Shown here: positions 5,400 to 8,251 of the stretch, in pieces
Layout: every line of letters begins with the position of its first letter
How positions within the stretch are numbered: position 1 is the stretch's first letter
Source of the DNA: DAOTUB01 sp034437455
Lineage (GTDB): Bacteria > Chloroflexota > Anaerolineae > B4-G1
Reading direction: 5' to 3'
DNA length: 8,251 nucleotides
Assembly (NCBI GenBank): GCA_034437455.1
Contig: DAOTUB010000234.1
Coordinates: 1-8,251, forward strand
Notes under the pieces: generated by a model
The model's database searches: none
What the model was told of the DNA's origin: nothing
Seen by the model: the letters and a program-made list of their open reading frames with translations, nothing else
Translations under genes and position numbers: made by a program

Positions 5400-7721
5400 A
5401 TGGGGGAACTGGAGCAATTGGTCGAAGCGTTAGGCGACCGCGCGGCGGCGGGGGACGATGCCTCACGCCGCCACGATGAGCGACAGATCCAAGAAGCCTT
5501 ACGCCAGGCCCGCGATGCAGAGCAGACCAGCGACTATCCGGCGGCCATCGCGGCGGCACAGAAGGCCATCGAGTTGGCCCAGGCCGCTCAGGATGTTCGT
5601 AGCGAGACAATGGGTCACCTATTGCACGGGCAGGCGCTGCGGTTGCAAGGGGAGAACGAACTCGCCAAGCTGGCGTATGAACAGGCGCTGGACTTGGCCC
5701 AGGAGGCAGGGTTGCGTCAGCTAGAGGCAGATAGTCTGCGGAGCATCGGCATGCTCCGCTTCCTTCAAGGGGACTATGTCGGCGCCAGGCCTTATCTGGG
5801 GCGTGCGTTGGCTATCAAGCGCCAACTCGGCGATCTCCAGGGTGAAAGCGATCTGCTCAATGACCTGGGCATTGTCTTTCGTCGTCAGGGGGACTATGCC
5901 AGGGCCAAAAGTTATCTGGAACAAGCTCTGTCCATCGTCCGCGAGTTTGGCGACCAGAGAAGGGAAAGCCGGGCGTTAGGGAACCTGGGCACTGCATATC
6001 TGAACCTGGGCGACTACCCTCAGGCCAAGATACTTTATGAACAGTCTCTGCAATTGGTTCGCGCAGTCGGTCCTCGTTCAGACGAGAGCTTCCGGTGGTA
6101 TAACCTGGGCCTGCTGTCGCACCTTGTGGGAGACAATGAGACCGCGCAAGAATACTGCCGGCAAGCGCTAGAGATCGCCCAGGATATTGGCGGGCGAGAT
6201 GTAGAGGGGTACGCGTTAACTGGCTTGGGACACGCCCTCATGGAGTTGGAACAGATAGAGGAGGCGTCCGACGCCTACCGGCGGGCTGTGGAGGTAAGAC
6301 GAGACATCAATCAATTCCATCTGGCGATGGAATCCCTCGCCGGCCTGGCTCGAGTCCATTTTGCTCAGGGAGCGCTGGCCGAGGCCCAGACCCAGGTTGA
6401 GGAGATCCTGACTTATCTCGAAGAGCACACGCTCGACGGTACAGAGGAGCCTGCCCGCGTGTATCTGACGTGCTACCAGATTCTGCTGGCCAATCAGGAC
6501 CCCCGGGCCGGGGCTATTCTGAACACCGTCCATCACCTTTTGCAAAAGCGTGCTTCCAGGATCAACGATGAAGCCATGCGCCGTTCATTCTTGGAGAATG
6601 TGGCCGCTCACCAGCAGGTATTGGCAGAACTGGCAGAGCAACGCACCAGGCCGGTATCTCCCGATGGAGTAGCGACACCGGCAAGCGAGGGGCGTGAGGC
6701 GGATGACGAGCGGAAAACCAAGCCCCAACTCGTGGCCGAGTTGGCGACAGCTCGACACCGGATCTCGGAGCTGGAGAGCCTGGCTGCTGCACTCAGGCAG
6801 GCGGAACGAGCAGCATGGGAGGGCGAGACGCGCTTCCAATCCATCGCCGAGACGGCAAGCGAAGCAATCGTCATTTTCGATATCTATGAGAACATCTTTT
6901 TCTGGAATCGAGCCGCTCAAAACATCTTTGGCTATCGGGCCAAAGAGACCCGCGGACGCCTGCTTGCCTCGATCCTATCTCAGGAATTTCACAGCAAGCT
7001 CCAAAGAGAAATCGAGCGCGTGATCGCGACGGAAGAATCGGATCTGCTTGGAGAGACCATTGAGGTGCTTGGGATCAGAAAAGACGGAAGCGAGTTCCCC
7101 TTGGAACTCTCCATTGGCGTTTGGGAGACCAAAGAAGAGACCTTTTTCACGGCCATCGGACGGGATGTTACCGAACGCAAGCAAGCAGAGGCAGCGCTGC
7201 AACGGGCGTATGCCGAGGTGGAAAAGCAAGTCCAGGAGCGGACTGCCGAACTAGAGCGAGAAACCGCCGCGCGCGAACGCTTACAGCAAGAAGTCATCGA
7301 GGCGCAAAGACGGGCTATCCAGGAACTCTCTACGCCCATCATACCGGTCATGGACCGCATCATCATCATGCCCCTGATCGGCAGCATTGATTCGCTCCGC
7401 GCCAGGGATATTATGCGTTCTTTGCTGGCAGGGATCCGCGAGTATCGAGCGAACATCGTGATCCTGGATATCACCGGAGTAGCCATTGTGGATACCGGTG
7501 TGGCAAATCACCTGAATAAGACGATCCAGGCGGCGCGGCTCAAGGGGGCGCACACGATTGTCACCGGCGTCTCTGATGCGGTGGCGGAAACCATCGTCGA
7601 CCTGGGGATTGGCTGGGACGAGTTTGAGACGTTGACCGATTTACGGAGCGGGCTGATCGTTGCGCTCAACCGTCTGGGGTTCAAGCTGTCCAAGACAAGC
7701 ATTGGAGCAAGTGGAAAATGA
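5400..7721 (+). CDS. TPR-PAS-STAS protein (RsbR-like)
   Basis: A 773-residue protein counted from the ATG at 5400, chosen for its AAGGAG site; a start at 5364 would add 12 residues. Residues about 32-343 hold around eight TPR-type helical hairpins at roughly 40-residue spacing (for example LGNLGTAYLNLGDYPQAK and YNLGLLSHLVGDNETAQEY), a protein-interaction solenoid. Residues about 344-415 (HTLDGTEEPARVYLTCYQ, RRSFLENVAAH) match the end of large ATPase/TPR regulators that I recall from Chloroflexota. A charged, helical stretch (KTKPQLVAELATARHRISEL, from about 439) leads to a PAS domain (479-593), ending in GRDVTERKQAE. The coiled coil has no RAQAESQ heptad. STAS runs from about 638 to 758, with Thr699 (VDTGVA) where the other three have Ser, and Thr731 (ETIVDLGI). 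There is no kinase or DNA-binding domain. The stop overlaps the next gene's start (ATGA, 7718-7721), so the pair is translationally coupled. Confidence 0.88.
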   Translation: MGELEQLVEALGDRAAAGDDASRRHDERQIQEALRQARDAEQTSDYPAAIAAAQKAIELAQAAQDVRSETMGHLLHGQALRLQGENELAKLAYEQALDLAQEAGLRQLEADSLRSIGMLRFLQGDYVGARPYLGRALAIKRQLGDLQGESDLLNDLGIVFRRQGDYARAKSYLEQALSIVREFGDQRRESRALGNLGTAYLNLGDYPQAKILYEQSLQLVRAVGPRSDESFRWYNLGLLSHLVGDNETAQEYCRQALEIAQDIGGRDVEGYALTGLGHALMELEQIEEASDAYRRAVEVRRDINQFHLAMESLAGLARVHFAQGALAEAQTQVEEILTYLEEHTLDGTEEPARVYLTCYQILLANQDPRAGAILNTVHHLLQKRASRINDEAMRRSFLENVAAHQQVLAELAEQRTRPVSPDGVATPASEGREADDERKTKPQLVAELATARHRISELESLAAALRQAERAAWEGETRFQSIAETASEAIVIFDIYENIFFWNRAAQNIFGYRAKETRGRLLASILSQEFHSKLQREIERVIATEESDLLGETIEVLGIRKDGSEFPLELSIGVWETKEETFFTAIGRDVTERKQAEAALQRAYAEVEKQVQERTAELERETAARERLQQEVIEAQRRAIQELSTPIIPVMDRIIIMPLIGSIDSLRARDIMRSLLAGIREYRANIVILDITGVAIVDTGVANHLNKTIQAARLKGAHTIVTGVSDAVAETIVDLGIGWDEFETLTDLRSGLIVALNRLGFKLSKTSIGASGK
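7173..7718 (+). repeat. Shared coil-STAS module, copy in TPR-PAS gene
   Basis: Fourth copy, beginning ERKQAEAALQ after the PAS domain. No heptad unit (coil passes directly to RLQQEV at 7278) and no APGGAGG insert. It shares a perfect 32-base run (aagacgatccaggcggcgcg and on) with the copy in the first LacI-type gene. Confidence 0.85.
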
Positions 7722-8251
7722 GCGAGATGGAAAAGACAAAAGAGCAACTCGTGGATGAATTGGCAGAGGCGCATGCGCGAATCGCCGAATTGGAAGCGTC
7801 GGAGAGTGAGCGTCAGCGATTTGCGCTGGCTATGCAAGGCTCGAGCGATGGAATATGGGACTGGGATGTTCAAACGAACACGCTCCATTGGTCCCCCCGC
7901 TTCAAGAAATTGCTTGGATATGAGGATCACGAACTCGAAGCGGTTTTCGAGACGTTCGAGTCGCACCTGCACCCGGATGACCGAGAGCGCGTAGGAGCAG
8001 CGCTGGAGGATCACCTGGAGAATCGAACGCGGTACGACCTGGAAGAGCGACTGCTCACCAAATCGGGCGAGTATCGTTGGTTCCGCGCCCAGGGACAGGC
8101 GCTCTGGGACGAGGATGGGCAACCCCTTCGCGTGGCCGGTTCGATCACCGATATCACCCAACGCAAGCAGATGGAAGAAGCGCTGCAAAATACCTATGAC
8201 GAAATGGAAAGGCAAGTCGAGGAACGAACCGCCGAGTTGGAGCGAGAGATC
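7718..8251 (+). CDS. PAS-STAS protein (RsbR-like), 5' part
   Basis: N-terminal 178 codons, open at the window end. The start overlaps the previous stop as ATGA; a GGAG at 7704-7707 is 10 bases upstream. A short charged helix (KTKEQLVDELAEAHARIAEL) precedes a PAS domain of the PAS_3 type at residues about 35-145: SSDGIWDWDVQTN, LHPDDRERV, SGEYRWFRAQGQALW, then GSITDITQRKQ, the usual PAC end. The beginning of the coiled coil (VEERTAELEREI) reaches the edge. Bases 8123-8251 equal bases 1-129 and stay in frame, so the gene most likely continues as the fragment at 1-678, giving 360 residues. No cysteine or histidine is obvious as a cofactor ligand in the PAS core, so the signal cannot be named. 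If the record is a tandem array rather than a circle, this could instead be a second, near-identical PAS-STAS gene. Confidence 0.88.
   Translation, partial: MSEMEKTKEQLVDELAEAHARIAELEASESERQRFALAMQGSSDGIWDWDVQTNTLHWSPRFKKLLGYEDHELEAVFETFESHLHPDDRERVGAALEDHLENRTRYDLEERLLTKSGEYRWFRAQGQALWDEDGQPLRVAGSITDITQRKQMEEALQNTYDEMERQVEERTAELEREI
8123..8251. repeat. Terminal direct repeat, right copy (129 bp)
   Basis: Identical to 1-129 and ends at the last base of the record. Merging the two copies gives a circle of 8122 bases with one continuous PAS-STAS gene across the joint. Confidence 0.97.

Noticed and set aside
7180..7320. Histidine kinase call suggested by PAS followed by a coil with ERTAELE
   Set aside because: That coil often precedes HisKA domains, but here it runs into STAS. 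No H-box, N-box or G-box motif follows in any of the four proteins.
1..8251. Self-replicating plasmid or phage genome
   Set aside because: The ends overlap, but there is no replication, partition, mobilisation, capsid or toxin-antitoxin gene and no non-coding space for an origin. An assembly-closed tandem array explains the data better.

Overview
The window is a tightly packed, single-strand block of four signalling genes and almost nothing else. All four encode proteins with different sensor domains at the N-terminus and nearly the same C-terminal half: a coiled-coil linker followed by a STAS domain of the RsbR type (stressosome / anti-anti-sigma family). In order they are: a PAS-STAS protein whose 3' part lies at the start of the window (1-678) and whose 5' part lies at the end (7718-8251); two paralogous proteins with a LacI-type ligand-binding domain, a helical region, a GAF-like domain and STAS (690-2969 and 2997-5330); and a TPR-PAS-STAS protein (about 5400-7721). 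Gaps between genes are 11, 27 and 69 bases, and the last pair overlaps by 4 bases (ATGA), so the block looks like one operon. There is no stretch over 300 bases without a gene, and I see no RNA gene, transposase, CRISPR array, replication gene or clear terminator.

The first 129 bases are identical to the last 129 bases. Closing the sequence on that repeat gives an 8122-base circle and joins the two partial PAS-STAS fragments, in frame, into one 360-residue protein. The repeat ends exactly at both ends of the record, which is how de Bruijn assemblers leave a closed path. The circle has no replication, partition or mobilisation gene and no room for one. I therefore favour a tandem array on a chromosome that the assembler closed on itself, over a real plasmid, although an excised circle cannot be excluded.

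The organism is most likely a member of Chloroflexota (Anaerolineae or Chloroflexia type). The DNA is GC-rich. The TPR region resembles the C-terminal part of large ATPase/TPR regulators that I associate with that phylum, and LacI-domain plus GAF-like sensors with an SCGC motif are also common there. This is from memory, not from a search.

Inferred working model: several soluble sensors feed one common output. Ligand (perhaps sugar) binding, PAS signals and TPR-mediated contacts would be passed through a parallel coiled coil to identical STAS platforms that could co-assemble into mixed stressosome-like particles. The partners such a complex needs in Bacillus (the kinase RsbT and the scaffold RsbS) are not in the window. 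The repeated C-terminal modules differ by whole 7-residue units in the linker, and they show a mosaic pattern that suggests gene conversion among the paralogues.
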